DNA of 64,000 bases, taken from contig DAOTUU010000060.1 in NCBI GenBank assembly GCA_034436555.1, positions 1 through 64,000 of the forward strand. Direction: 5' to 3'. A program made the translations under genes and the position numbers. Positions within the stretch are counted from its first letter, which is position 1. Each line of letters starts with the position of its first letter. Positions 49,634 through 59,141 of the stretch are shown here, one piece after another. Under the pieces are notes generated by a model. That model searched no databases. It worked only from the letters and a program-made list of their open reading frames with translations, and had not been told where the DNA came from. This stretch comes from JAFMJV01 sp034436555. Its GTDB lineage: Bacteria > Chloroflexota > Limnocylindria > Limnocylindrales > CSP1-4.

Positions 49634-51036
49634 CGACCCGGGATCCCGGCGGACCGAGGGTCGCGGTCGAGCCAGGCGGCACGAGCGGTGCGGTCCGTCC
49701 CGGCGGGACGAGAGGTGCCGCCGATCGCGACGGTCGCGGACCCGGCCGGGCCGAGGGCGGCCGTCCATGCCGCTGCGAGCGCCGGCTTCTCCAGCTCGAA
49801 CCTGCGGGCCTGACGTTCGACGATGGCCTCCACCGCGGCGGCATCCAGGTCTCGCGTCTCCTCCACGAACGCCGCCACACGCGCGAAGTAGAGCGGCAGC
49901 AGCGCCGCCACGACCTGGGGGATCGGCACGTCCCCGGTGCCCGCCGCCAGGACCGCGCGATGGACCACGCGCACCCAGAGTCCGTCCGAGACGTCCGGGA
50001 TCTCGCCGGCCTCCGCGTCCTCCACCAGCCGCTCCACGGCGTGAAGGGCGTCCTCGTCCAGGATGGCCGCCCAGGTGGCACCCGCCGCGGCGCAGCCGTG
50101 GACGATCTCCGTGAGCAGGCGCGACACGTCGATCTCGACTGCCGGTGGGTCTGCGAACCGCTCGAAGCCATAGACCGGGACCTCGTGGGAGGCGAGGATC
50201 GCGAGCCAGTGGTCGGCGTGATCGACGGCGAGGCGCAGGAGCGTCCCGGCGACCTCGCCGAACATCGGGCCCAGGTCGTCGCCGGGGTCCTTGGGGTCAT
50301 GGATCTTGGCCCCCAGTCGGGTCTCGCAGACGGCGAAGCCACCGGCGATCGCGGACGTGGTCATCCACGCGTCCACCCCGAATCCCGACACGTCCGGTGT
50401 CCAGTCGTCCTGGGCGAGGAGATGCCGGACCAGGTCTCCGGACAGGCCGAAGTCACCCCCGATCGGCTGTCGGATGCGCAGGCCGTACAGTGACCGCGTG
50501 AGCGGGTAGGCGAGCAGGTTGGTGATCGTGCCGTCCCACTTGAAGCGGGCGTAGCGCGGCGTGACGAAGTCGAAGCCGCCCTTGAGGATGGGGCCGGCCA
50601 GCAGCTCCATCCACTCCGGGCCGATGGAGCGCAGGTCCGAGTCCACCACGACCAGCGCCTCCACGGCGAGCGCGTCTGCCATCTGGAAGATCGCCCGCAG
50701 GGCCGCGCCCTTGCCACTGACGCCGTCCACCGCGGGATAGGCGAGACTCACCCGGCCGAGTCGGTTGCGCGGCCTGGTGAGCAGGATGCGCTCGATGTAG
50801 TCGGGCGGCTCCGTGTCCACGACGACGCGTCCGGTGCCGTCGGTGGAGCCCGCGTCGGCGTTCACCACCACGGGACGCAGGTCCGGGAAGTACTGGACGA
50901 GGCCGGCCTGCGCGGCACGCACCACATGGCCGATCGTCGCGGCGTTCCGGGAGCTGGGGATGCCGACCATGATGTCCGCCGACCCAAGGCGCGCCACCGC
51001 ATCCCGCAGCGCCGGGGGGAGGGACCGCTCTGCCAT
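49630..51036 (-). CDS. GT-A glycosyltransferase of the glucosylglycerate operon
   Basis: 468 aa from ATG 51036, 7 nt after a TATGGT box (leaderless geometry). DIMVGIPSSRNAATIGHVVR and VVVNADAGSTDGTGRVVV form the nucleotide-sugar site, VEALVVVDSDLRSIGPEWME holds the DxD, and FKWDGTITNLLAYPLTRSLY, IRQPIGGDFGLSGDLVRHLL resemble mannosyl/glucosylglycerate synthases. The C-terminal 150 residues are helical. It is the first gene of the operon with the USP-GpgS fusion and glycerate kinase. It may act directly on glycerate or extend the glucosylglycerate product. Confidence 0.8.
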   Translation of the reverse strand: MAERSLPPALRDAVARLGSADIMVGIPSSRNAATIGHVVRAAQAGLVQYFPDLRPVVVNADAGSTDGTGRVVVDTEPPDYIERILLTRPRNRLGRVSLAYPAVDGVSGKGAALRAIFQMADALAVEALVVVDSDLRSIGPEWMELLAGPILKGGFDFVTPRYARFKWDGTITNLLAYPLTRSLYGLRIRQPIGGDFGLSGDLVRHLLAQDDWTPDVSGFGVDAWMTTSAIAGGFAVCETRLGAKIHDPKDPGDDLGPMFGEVAGTLLRLAVDHADHWLAILASHEVPVYGFERFADPPAVEIDVSRLLTEIVHGCAAAGATWAAILDEDALHAVERLVEDAEAGEIPDVSDGLWVRVVHRAVLAAGTGDVPIPQVVAALLPLYFARVAAFVEETRDLDAAAVEAIVERQARRFELEKPALAAAWTAALGPAGSATVAIGGTSRPAGTDRTARAAWLDRDPRSAGIPGR

Positions 51037-51099
51037 CGGTTCCACCATACGCGATGGCGGGAGATGGCGTCCCGTGACCGGTTGGTGCACCCCGGGCTG

Positions 51100-51290
51100 C
51101 ACGGCGACCCGCGGCCGCCCCGCGCGCATGCCCCGAGCCGGGTGGCCCCGTGCGGCCCGCCCCAGCCGCGGCCGCCCCAGCCGCGGCCGCCCCGCGCGCA
51201 TGCCCCGAGCGGCATGCCCGGAGCCGGGTGCCCGCCCCGGGTGCCCGCCCCAGCCGCGGCCGCCCCGCACGGCCCCACCGCCCGCCTGAC
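51100..51290. repeat. GC-rich imperfect tandem repeats
   Basis: GCCCCAGCCGCGGCC is repeated three times, and CGCGCATGCCCCGAGC twice, within a 270-bp gap between the glycosyltransferase start and the GNAT stop. No gene supported. Confidence 0.7.
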
Positions 51291-51306
51291 GCGGGCCGGA
51301 TGCCAG

Positions 51307-52347
51307 TCAGTCCAGCGCGCGCTCCACGATCACCATCCGGCCCTCGTTCGCGTGGTACCCGAGACGCTCCCAGTCCGGCTCATGGCCGTCGAGCACCGGA
51401 GCCGGGTCGGGAAGCCGCAGGCGTGCCAGCGGGCCGGAAGCACCGCCCAGTCGGTCGAGCAGCATCACCGCCAGGCCGCCATCGCCGACCAGGAGGGAGC
51501 AGTGGAGCAATCCGTCTGCCAGGCTCCGGGTGCGGTTGAGGACCAGCATCGCCCAGCGACCGTCCGGCTCCGGGCCGACCGCCAGGACCTCTCCCGCGCG
51601 GATCCGGTCGGCCAGCTTGGCCTGTGTCAGCACCTCATGGTCCCAGGAGGCGTGCTCGTACAGGCGGTGGCCGGCGCGGAAGGTGGGGTCGGCGTCCACG
51701 CGCCCGAACCACGACACGGCATCCGCGCTCACCGGGAGCAGGATCCCGTCGCGCTCCGCGCCCGCCAGCGCCTCCGTCACGGCAACGGGTCCGGACGACC
51801 CCGGACGATCGCCGTCGCCATCGTGGCCCCAGGGTCGCCCGCGCACCCGCCACACGCCGACCCGCTCCATGCCCAGACGCGCAGCCAGCCGCAGCGACCC
51901 CTCGTTCTCCTGACCCGTGATCCAGCGCACGACCGTGGCGCCCCGCTCCCTGGCCGCAGCGAGCACCGCGACCTGGAGATCGGTCGCGACGTCCATGCCG
52001 CGCACCCCGGGGTCGACCCTGATGCCCTCGATCCAGCCCTCGGTGGGGCTGAGCATCGCGAGATGGGTGATCGCGATGACCCGCCCCGGCGCGAGCGGGG
52101 CACCGTCGCGCCCGGCGGGCGGCGTGCCGTCGGGAGCCGGCTGTGCCGTCGCGACCAGGAGCGTCCCGACCGTGTCGGCGACCCAGGCGTCCCAGACGCC
52201 CGCGATGTAGTCCCAGCCGCCCCAGGTCGCCCTGGCGAACGCGAACACCGCTTCACGGTCGTCGGCACGGGCGGTGCGGATGCCCAGCGGCCAGTTCCGC
52301 ACCAGGCGGACCGGGGCGGACGTGGCATGGGGGACGATCGTGCTCAT
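51307..52347 (-). CDS. GNAT-family acetyltransferase
   Basis: 346 aa from ATG 52347, with AGAGGG upstream. Residues 20-165 are the GNAT fold: IRTARADDREAVFAFARATW, VIAITHLAMLSPTEGWIEGI, RVDPGVRGMDVATDLQVAVL (the acetyl-CoA loop as PGVRGMDVAT) and NEGSLRLAARLGMERVGVWR. The C-terminal half is a second, degenerate GNAT-like unit. Acceptor substrate unknown. It is a single gene, not clearly in an operon. Confidence 0.88.
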   Translation of the reverse strand: MSTIVPHATSAPVRLVRNWPLGIRTARADDREAVFAFARATWGGWDYIAGVWDAWVADTVGTLLVATAQPAPDGTPPAGRDGAPLAPGRVIAITHLAMLSPTEGWIEGIRVDPGVRGMDVATDLQVAVLAAARERGATVVRWITGQENEGSLRLAARLGMERVGVWRVRGRPWGHDGDGDRPGSSGPVAVTEALAGAERDGILLPVSADAVSWFGRVDADPTFRAGHRLYEHASWDHEVLTQAKLADRIRAGEVLAVGPEPDGRWAMLVLNRTRSLADGLLHCSLLVGDGGLAVMLLDRLGGASGPLARLRLPDPAPVLDGHEPDWERLGYHANEGRMVIVERALD

Positions 52348-52444
52348 GGATCCCTCTCGTGTCATCGGGGACGGCGCCGGGCCTTCCGCAGCGTCAGCGC
52401 CGCGCCTTCGATCCCGCGCCTTCCGCCAACCGCCTTCCGCGCCG

Positions 52445-53125
52445 TCAGCGCCGCGCCGCGACGCGCGTGACCGTGCGCCACTCCAACGTCCGGCCGCCGA
52501 TGATGTAGCGCGAGTTCGCGGCCTTCAGCATCCCGCCCCGAAGTCCGGCACCCTGCCACGTGGCCACCCACGCGTCCACCGGGGGGCGCGCGTGCACCGA
52601 CACGCGGATGCGCTCCGACTGGAGCACGACGCTCTCCAGCAGCCGCTTTCGCTCCAGGAGCGGCAGATCGATGAGCGTCTGCCCGTCGAGGCGCAGCAGG
52701 TCCAGCGCGACGATGCCCTCCAGCTGGTCCGCATGCGGGTCGCGTCGCACCACGGCGACCCCGGGGTCATGCCGCCAGACCATGTTCGCGATCGACGTCT
52801 TCGGCTCCGTGATGGCTGCCGCGCCCACGCCGCCCCGCGTCGCCTCCGGCGTGACCACGGCGTCGATGACGGCATCCTCCGCGTCCACGGCGTCCGCCAT
52901 CAGCGGCACGAGCTCCGCGAGGCTCTCCGAGAGATCCACCCCGAACTGGTCGATGAGCCGGATGCGCGGCGCTCCCGGCGCGACGTGCACCAGCACCCGG
53001 GCACCGGACCACAGCGGCTCCACCAGCGGGTCCGTGATCTCCGGCGGGCGCTTCGTGATGGCGGGGCCCATGGGCCGCCACGCGAGCGGGTCGACGGGCG
53101 GTGCGGCGGGGGTGCGGGCGGCCAT
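52445..53125 (-). CDS. ATP-dependent DNA ligase-like protein lacking the catalytic lysine
   Basis: 226 aa from ATG 53125, 7 nt after a TAGGAT box. The order of motifs fits the adenylation domain of ATP-dependent DNA ligases: EPLWSGARVLVHV (motif I, normally EPKxDGxR), then EDAVIDAVV (motif III), LLRLDGQTLIDLPLLERKRL (motif IIIa/IV region, as VALDLLRLDGQ) and GGMLKAANSRYIIGGRTLEW (motif V). In motif I the nucleophile Lys is Leu and the Asp is Ser, so AMP transfer should be impossible. No OB-fold domain follows. It may be a DNA- or protein-binding relic kept for another role. Confidence 0.72.
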   Translation of the reverse strand: MAARTPAAPPVDPLAWRPMGPAITKRPPEITDPLVEPLWSGARVLVHVAPGAPRIRLIDQFGVDLSESLAELVPLMADAVDAEDAVIDAVVTPEATRGGVGAAAITEPKTSIANMVWRHDPGVAVVRRDPHADQLEGIVALDLLRLDGQTLIDLPLLERKRLLESVVLQSERIRVSVHARPPVDAWVATWQGAGLRGGMLKAANSRYIIGGRTLEWRTVTRVAARR

Positions 53126-53132
53126 CGACGCC

Positions 53133-53138
53133 ATCCTA
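53133..53138 (-). promoter_or_regulatory. -10 box TAGGAT, leaderless geometry
   Basis: Minus-strand TAGGAT, 7 nt (GGCGTCG), then ATG 53125. No Shine-Dalgarno sequence. Confidence 0.45.
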
Positions 53139-53155
53139 CCCGGACCGGCGCCCGG

Positions 53156-54130
<975 letters not shown>

Positions 54131-54180
54131 CCCCGTTCAGTGTGGAGGGCCGTCAGGGACAGACACTACCAACCAAGACC

Positions 54181-54233
54181 GACCGACGTGGCCGTGCGCC
54201 GGCGGGCCCCCGACCGACGTGGCCGTGCGCCGG
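54181..54233. repeat. Direct repeat of 22 bp
   Basis: GACCGACGTGGCCGTGCGCC (plus GG) occurs at 54181-54202 and 54212-54233, period 31, in the galE promoter region. Function unknown. Confidence 0.75.
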
Positions 54234-54302
54234 CCAACCCCCGACCGACCTCTGACCGATCCGCGGCCGGCGTGCGCGGGCCGGGCCGGCCGATGCGCCT
54301 CC

Positions 54303-54683
54303 TCAGCGGCCCCGCAGCCGGGCGAGCAGCGATCGCCGCGGTCCCGGAATCGCCTGTGGTGCAGCGGACGCCGAGCCGTCCGCGCCCGGCTCCTCGCCCC
54401 GGGTCCGCAGGATCTCCGCGAGGCGAGCCTCCATGCGGCGCGCCATGTCGTGATCGGGGTCGACCCGATGCGCGCGCGCCGCCAGTCGATAGGCCTCGTG
54501 GTCGTCGTGGCCCGCCAGGGCACAGCGCGCCATGCCCAGGAGCGCGTCGACGTTGCGGGGGTCCGTCTCGGCGACCGCCCGGAAGATGGCATCCGCCCGG
54601 TCCTCGAGGCCGACGGTCAGCAGCCGCTCCGCGTGCAGCAGCCGCTCCGTCGCGTCCTGCTGGGTCGCTTCCCGCTCCGTCAC
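54303..54683 (-). CDS. Small TPR-like protein
   Basis: 126 aa from a GTG at 54683. Two to three TPR-type helical repeats (LLTVGLEDRADAIFRAVAET, NVDALLGMARCALAGHDDHE, AYRLAARAHRVDPDHDMARR) followed by a basic tail ending RSLLARLRGR. Probably a cytoplasmic adaptor. The start is uncertain: no clear Shine-Dalgarno sequence. Confidence 0.7.
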   Translation of the reverse strand: MTEREATQQDATERLLHAERLLTVGLEDRADAIFRAVAETDPRNVDALLGMARCALAGHDDHEAYRLAARAHRVDPDHDMARRMEARLAEILRTRGEEPGADGSASAAPQAIPGPRRSLLARLRGR

Positions 54684-54742
54684 AGCCGCTCTGTCATCTC
54701 CCGCTGGGTCATGTCCAGAGGGTACCCCGCGCGCTCACCGCA

Positions 54743-56128
54743 TCAGCGAGAGCCGGGCTCCGCCCAGGACCGCGCGTCGACCAGGAGCTGGTGCCGGGTG
54801 TTCCGGCGCGGGTCGGACACGACCGAATCGAGCAGCCGCTCCAGCAGCCGGCCGAGCCATGGGCCGCCCGGCCGTCCCAGCTCGGCCATCAGGTCGGTGC
54901 CGTCAACGGCGAGGTCCGCCACCGCCAGCGGCACCCTTGCGGCACGCTGTGCCGCGATGCGCCCCCGGAGCTCGTCCACACCGCCGTCGTCCGGCGCGAA
55001 GCCGCTGCCCACGTTGTCCGCCCGCCGCAGCCGCAGCACGTCGTCCACGATGTCCGTACCCACGCGACGCATGAACCGGCGCACCGCGGCATCGGTCCAG
55101 GTCGCCCGATACACGAACATGTGCCCCCGGATGGTCCGACCGATGGTGCGGGCCTCGCCCCGCGGGTACGCGACGCGCTCCAGCAGCGCCTCCGCGAACA
55201 CCGCGCCGACCGACTCATGGCCGTGGAAGTGGCCCCGATCCATGGTGGCCGGCTTGCCCGTGTCATGGAGCAGCGCGCACAGGAGCATCCGCTCGTCGCC
55301 CGGGTCGAGGATCGCCGCGGCGTCGAGCGTGGCCAGGGTGTGGTCGAAGCAGTCCTGGCCCGGCAGCTTGGCCTGGGGGACGCCGACCTGATCGGCCAGC
55401 TCGGGGAACACCGGGCGCAGGAGGCCGGTCCGCTCCATGATCCGAAACGCCATGGACGGGACCGTCGCCTCCACCATCCGGCGCAGCTCGATGCCCACCC
55501 GCTCGCCGCTCACCCAGCGCACGTCGTCCGCGTGGCGGCGCATCGCCGCCAGCGTCGCGGGCTCGATCTGGAGACCCACCGCCGATGCGATGCGCGCCGC
55601 GCGCAGCAGCCGCAGGGCATCCTCGTCGAACCGCGCGGCCGGGTCGCCCACCGCGCGCAGCAGCCGCCGGTCCAGGTCCCCGCGTCCGTCCGCCGGATCC
55701 ACGAATCCCGCGAGGTGAGGTTCGCTGGTTGGCGTGCCGCTCGTACCCCGCCCCGCCGCGCCCCGACCCCAGGCGATCGCATTGACGGTGAAGTCGCGCC
55801 GCAGCAGGTCCTCCTCGACGGAGTCCGTGAAGGTCACGCTCGCCGGACGGCGGTGGTCGGGATAGCGGTGATCCCGTCGGAACGTGGTGATCTCCACGCC
55901 GCGGGCCAGCACGGTCCCGAACCGGTTCTCGTACTGACCCTCGGGGAAGAGGCCCAGGATGGTCTCGGGACGGGCGTCGGTGGCGACGTCCCAGTCGTGC
56001 GTCTCGCGGTCAAGCAGCGCATCGCGGACGGCGCCACCCACGAGGTATCCCGCGTGGCCCGCGGCCCAGAGTCGCTCCAGGACCAGCCGGGCCTCGTCGT
56101 CCACGGGGAAGGGTGACTCGTCCGTCAT
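54743..56128 (-). CDS. cca: CCA tRNA nucleotidyltransferase with HD domain
   Basis: 461 aa from ATG 56128. GHAGYLVGGAVRDALLDRET and HDWDVATDARPETILGLFP are the GG-x-VRD and DxD catalytic motifs; ITTFRRDHRYPDHRRPASV and EEDLLRRDFTVNAIAWG follow, then the flexible arm ARFDEDALRLLRAARIASAV. The HD domain is LLCALLHDTGKPATMDRGHF near residue 288. It adds or repairs the tRNA 3'-CCA; the tRNA-Thr in this window already encodes CCA, so repair is the likely main role there. Confidence 0.94.
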   Translation of the reverse strand: MTDESPFPVDDEARLVLERLWAAGHAGYLVGGAVRDALLDRETHDWDVATDARPETILGLFPEGQYENRFGTVLARGVEITTFRRDHRYPDHRRPASVTFTDSVEEDLLRRDFTVNAIAWGRGAAGRGTSGTPTSEPHLAGFVDPADGRGDLDRRLLRAVGDPAARFDEDALRLLRAARIASAVGLQIEPATLAAMRRHADDVRWVSGERVGIELRRMVEATVPSMAFRIMERTGLLRPVFPELADQVGVPQAKLPGQDCFDHTLATLDAAAILDPGDERMLLCALLHDTGKPATMDRGHFHGHESVGAVFAEALLERVAYPRGEARTIGRTIRGHMFVYRATWTDAAVRRFMRRVGTDIVDDVLRLRRADNVGSGFAPDDGGVDELRGRIAAQRAARVPLAVADLAVDGTDLMAELGRPGGPWLGRLLERLLDSVVSDPRRNTRHQLLVDARSWAEPGSR

Positions 56129-56154
56129 GGGCGGACGACCGGGCGCACCCGCAC

Positions 56155-56685
56155 TCAGGCCGGCAGGAACAGGTAGTCCCGCCAGGCGATGTTGCGCGGG
56201 TCTGCGAGGTAGGGCGAGAACTGGGTGTACACGTCGCAGCGCGGCTCGCAGGGAGCGCGCAGCGGGCGCATCCGCGCCTCGTCGGGCATCTTGCCGCCCT
56301 TGCGGTGGTTGCACGGCTTGCACGCCGCCACGAGGTTGTCCCAGGTGTGGCTGCCGCCGCGGTGCCGCGGCACGACATGGTCCAGCGTGAGGTCGCCGGT
56401 GGCCCTGCCGCAGTACTGGCAGACGTGGCCGTCTCGGGCGAACACCTCGCGGCGCGACAGGCGAACGCGCGGTCGAGGCCGGCGGATGTGGTACTGGAGG
56501 CGGATCACGCTGGGTGCCCGGAAGATCCGCTGGGGCGTCACGATGTCCGCGTGGTCGTACTCGATCACCTCAGCCTTCGCTCCGAAGACGAGGCGGAACG
56601 CCCTCCGCACATCGCAGACGTTGAGGGGTTCGTAATCCGCATTCAGCAGCAGTACGACGCTCTCCACGATCTCCCTTGAGCGCAT
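56155..56685 (-). CDS. HNH endonuclease
   Basis: About 176 aa from ATG 56685; a GTG at 56667 behind AAGGGAG is a good alternative, and a GTG at 56709 touches a TAGGAT box. ESVVLLLNADYEPLNVCDVR and VIEYDHADIVTPQRIFRAPS are typical of the stand-alone HNH family common in Actinomycetota and Chloroflexota. The nuclease core is CQYCGRATGDLTLDHVVPRH followed by GGSHTWDNLVAACKPCNHRK, with the zinc Cys pairs and HNH residues intact. Its cellular role is unclear; phage or DNA-repair functions have been suggested for the family. Confidence 0.9.
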   Translation of the reverse strand: MRSREIVESVVLLLNADYEPLNVCDVRRAFRLVFGAKAEVIEYDHADIVTPQRIFRAPSVIRLQYHIRRPRPRVRLSRREVFARDGHVCQYCGRATGDLTLDHVVPRHRGGSHTWDNLVAACKPCNHRKGGKMPDEARMRPLRAPCEPRCDVYTQFSPYLADPRNIAWRDYLFLPA

Positions 56686-56913
56686 CGGGACTCGACACGC
56701 ATCGGGCACATCCTAGCAAAGGCGACGCCGCCGCTCGGAGGGTGGGGCAGGTGGCCGCGAGGTCGGGCCATCCGCCATCCGTTCGGCCAATCCCCGGACC
56801 ATCGTCCCATGCCCGCGCCTCATGCCCGGAGTCCACCCCACCCGCCCGGACGCACCCGCACCGCGAGATCGCTGGGACTTCTCGGTGACTGGTCGCTGAC
56901 CCGGTCGGGCCGG

Positions 56914-56919
56914 TAGGTT
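56914..56919 (+). promoter_or_regulatory. -10-like box TAGGTT
   Basis: TAGGTT precedes the zinc-ribbon gene by about 74 nt. Nothing else is recognised between 56710 and 56992. Confidence 0.3.
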
Positions 56920-56992
56920 CCGGATGCGCCGCGGGTCGAGCCAACAGCGACGAGCCATCATCCACCACCGCACCACCGCGAGGCCAACGACG

Positions 56993-57328
56993 ATGAACTG
57001 GAGGTTCTGCCCTCACTGCGAGACCCAGCTCGATGAGGCCACGGGCATCTGCCCCGCCTGTCGCTGGGACCCGCTCGCCGAGCCGCCGCCCCCGCCGCCC
57101 GCGCCGGTGGTGTCGCTGGTGGAGCGCTATCGGGGCACGGAGCACGACGGCAGCCGCCCGCAGCCTGGTGCGGTCGTCCAGGCGCACCGCACCGGCCCCG
57201 CGCCCAGGGCGAAGCTCGCCCTGATCGTGGGCGCGCTCGTGCTCGTGGGCATCTATGGCGGGATCGTGGCGGTCTCCCAGTTCAAGGCGGCGGAGCACCG
57301 GGCCTCCGTGACGATGCCCGCGCCCTGA
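56993..57328 (+). CDS. Zinc-ribbon membrane protein
   Basis: 111 aa from ATG 56993. MNWRFCPHCETQLDEATGIC followed by PACRW is a four-cysteine zinc ribbon (CxxC...CxxC). A Pro-rich stretch leads to one TM helix, KLALIVGALVLVGIYGGIVA. The N-terminal ribbon should face the cytoplasm. Small tail-anchored zinc ribbons are common in high-GC bacteria; the role is unknown. The gap 57329-57594 holds short GC-rich tandem repeats (CGCGCCCGCAGGAGC) and no gene. Confidence 0.75.
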   Translation: MNWRFCPHCETQLDEATGICPACRWDPLAEPPPPPPAPVVSLVERYRGTEHDGSRPQPGAVVQAHRTGPAPRAKLALIVGALVLVGIYGGIVAVSQFKAAEHRASVTMPAP

Positions 57329-57594
57329 CACGGAACGCGTCCGGGCACGCCCGGTCGGCAGGACCGGGTGCCGGTCGGAGCCACCCGGATACGCTCGGCA
57401 GGACCCGATGGGATGGGCCACCATGGGCGGTGAGGCTGGCGTCGGGGGGCGCCGGCCTCGTCTCGTAGACGATCGACCAGCCCGCGCCCGGTCGGTAGCC
57501 GCGCCCGGTAGGTAGAAGTCGCGCCCGCAGGAGCCGCGCCCGCAGGAGCCGCGCCCGGATGGTCGGCGCGGTGCACGGGATCGCCGGGGCCGGG

Positions 57595-57600
57595 TATCGT
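57595..57600 (+). promoter_or_regulatory. -10 box TATCGT, leaderless geometry
   Basis: TATCGT, 6 nt (CCGGAC), then ATG 57607. Confidence 0.45.
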
Positions 57601-57606
57601 CCGGAC

Positions 57607-59031
57607 ATGGCGAGTCTTGTCCCTGTCCATCGATCGTCAGCGCGCGTCCGCACCCCCGTCGGTGTCGGTCACTCGAGCCGCGGATGGCGGTCGCCGACCT
57701 GGCCCCGCATCGGGCGCCGACCGAGCATCGCGGGCGTCCTGTGCCTCGTCGTCGCCGCGGCCCTGATCCTGACCGCGTGGGCCGGCCCCGTCACGCGGGC
57801 CCAGTCCCCCGACGAGGCCCGGGTGCGCGTCCTGCACGCGTCTCCGGACGCACCGCCCGTGGACGTGTACCTGGACGACGCGCTCGTCCTCGAGAGCCTG
57901 GCGCCGGAGACGGTCTCCGGGTGGCTCGGCGTGGCGCCCGGCCAGCACCGACTGCTGCTCTTCGCCTCGGGGGCAGACCCGACGGTGTCGGGCGCCCTCG
58001 TGGACGCGACGCTGGCCATGGACGCCGGGACGGCCCGGACGCTGGCGATGACGAATGTCCTGGCGTCGCTCGAGGTGCAGCTGATCCCCGATGCGCCCGA
58101 GCCCCAGGCAGGGGTGGCCCGACTGCGGGTGGTGAACCTCGATGCCGACGCGGGCCCGGTCGACGTCGCCGTGGCAGGCGCTGGCGAGCCGATCGTGACC
58201 GGGCTCGCCGACGGGTCGGCATCACCGATCGTCACGCTGGCGCCGGGCGTGGTGGACCTCCAGATCCGACCGGCGGGTGCGGGCGGTGCGTGGACCGAGG
58301 CGGTGTCCGGCGGCCTGCCGCTCGTCGAGGGGACCGCGACCAGCCTGTTCCTGGTGGACCTGCCCGCGGACGGCGACGCGCGCACCGTGGTGGCGAGCGA
58401 CGGCGCCTCGGGGAGCGGGACGGCGGCCCGACTGCGCGTGCTGCATGGGGCCCCGGCAGCCCGACCGGTCGACGTGCTCGTGGACGGCGCGACGGTTGCG
58501 ACGGACGTCACCTTCGGCAGCATCACCGACCCGCTCGTCCTCGCGCCCGGGGAGCACCGGGTGCAGGTCGTCCTGGATTCGACCGGCGCGCCCGGCATGC
58601 CCGACGCCACGGTGCTGGTGGATGTCGTCCTGTCGCTGGGCGCGGATGACGCGTCCACCCTCGTGGTGATCCCGGCCGCGGACGGGTTCGCCGCGCAGTC
58701 CATCCTCGACGATCCCACGCCGCGGGCGGATGCCGCGCAGCTCCGGGTGGTCAATCTCGCACCGGACCTGCCGACCGTCGATGTGGTCCGGGACCGGACG
58801 CGCCGGGCGCTGATCGAGCGACTCGCCTACCCGGTCGCGAGCGAGTACCGGGACGTCCGGCCGGGGCGCCTGGACCTGGAGCTGCGCGCGGCCGACAAGT
58901 CGGGCCGGGTGGTGCTGGATGTGGCGCCGCTGACGCTGGCGCCGGGCACGAGCACCTCGCTGTTCGTGGTCGGGTCGCTGGCGGATGGGGCGCTGCGGGC
59001 GGTCGTGGTGACCGACATCGCGGCGCCCTGA
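57607..59031 (+). CDS. Secreted DUF4397 protein, four repeats
   Basis: 474 aa from ATG 57607, 6 nt after a TATCGT box. A long basic N-region leads to the TM or signal segment IAGVLCLVVAAALILTAWAG. Four DUF4397 units follow, each opening with a similar strand: VRVLHASPDAPPVDVYLDD (about 74), LRVVNLDADAGPVDVAVAG (about 177), LRVLHGAPAARPVDVLVDG (about 277) and LRVVNLAPDLPTVDVVRD (about 380). Units 1 and 3, and 2 and 4, resemble each other most, suggesting duplication of a two-unit block. It is a surface or secreted protein of unknown ligand. Confidence 0.88.
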   Translation: MASLVPVHRSSARVRTPVGVGHSSRGWRSPTWPRIGRRPSIAGVLCLVVAAALILTAWAGPVTRAQSPDEARVRVLHASPDAPPVDVYLDDALVLESLAPETVSGWLGVAPGQHRLLLFASGADPTVSGALVDATLAMDAGTARTLAMTNVLASLEVQLIPDAPEPQAGVARLRVVNLDADAGPVDVAVAGAGEPIVTGLADGSASPIVTLAPGVVDLQIRPAGAGGAWTEAVSGGLPLVEGTATSLFLVDLPADGDARTVVASDGASGSGTAARLRVLHGAPAARPVDVLVDGATVATDVTFGSITDPLVLAPGEHRVQVVLDSTGAPGMPDATVLVDVVLSLGADDASTLVVIPAADGFAAQSILDDPTPRADAAQLRVVNLAPDLPTVDVVRDRTRRALIERLAYPVASEYRDVRPGRLDLELRAADKSGRVVLDVAPLTLAPGTSTSLFVVGSLADGALRAVVVTDIAAP

Positions 59032-59078
59032 CCGCGGCGCCCTGATCGCCCCGTCCGGTCACGGCCCTGCCATGGCCC

Positions 59079-59106
59079 GGCTGCCGCGACCCCGATCGCG
59101 GCAGCC
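59079..59106. terminator. Bidirectional hairpin between convergent genes
   Basis: GGCTGCCGCGA (59079-59089) and TCGCGGCAGCC (59096-59106) form a perfect 11-bp stem with a 6-nt loop. It lies between the DUF4397 stop (59031) and the beta-helix protein stop (59142). A 17-bp near-repeat (GTCAGGCGG) follows. No T-run, so termination is inferred from position. Confidence 0.5.
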
Positions 59107-59141
59107 GTCAGGCGGACCGGACCGTCAGGCGGCCCGGGCCG

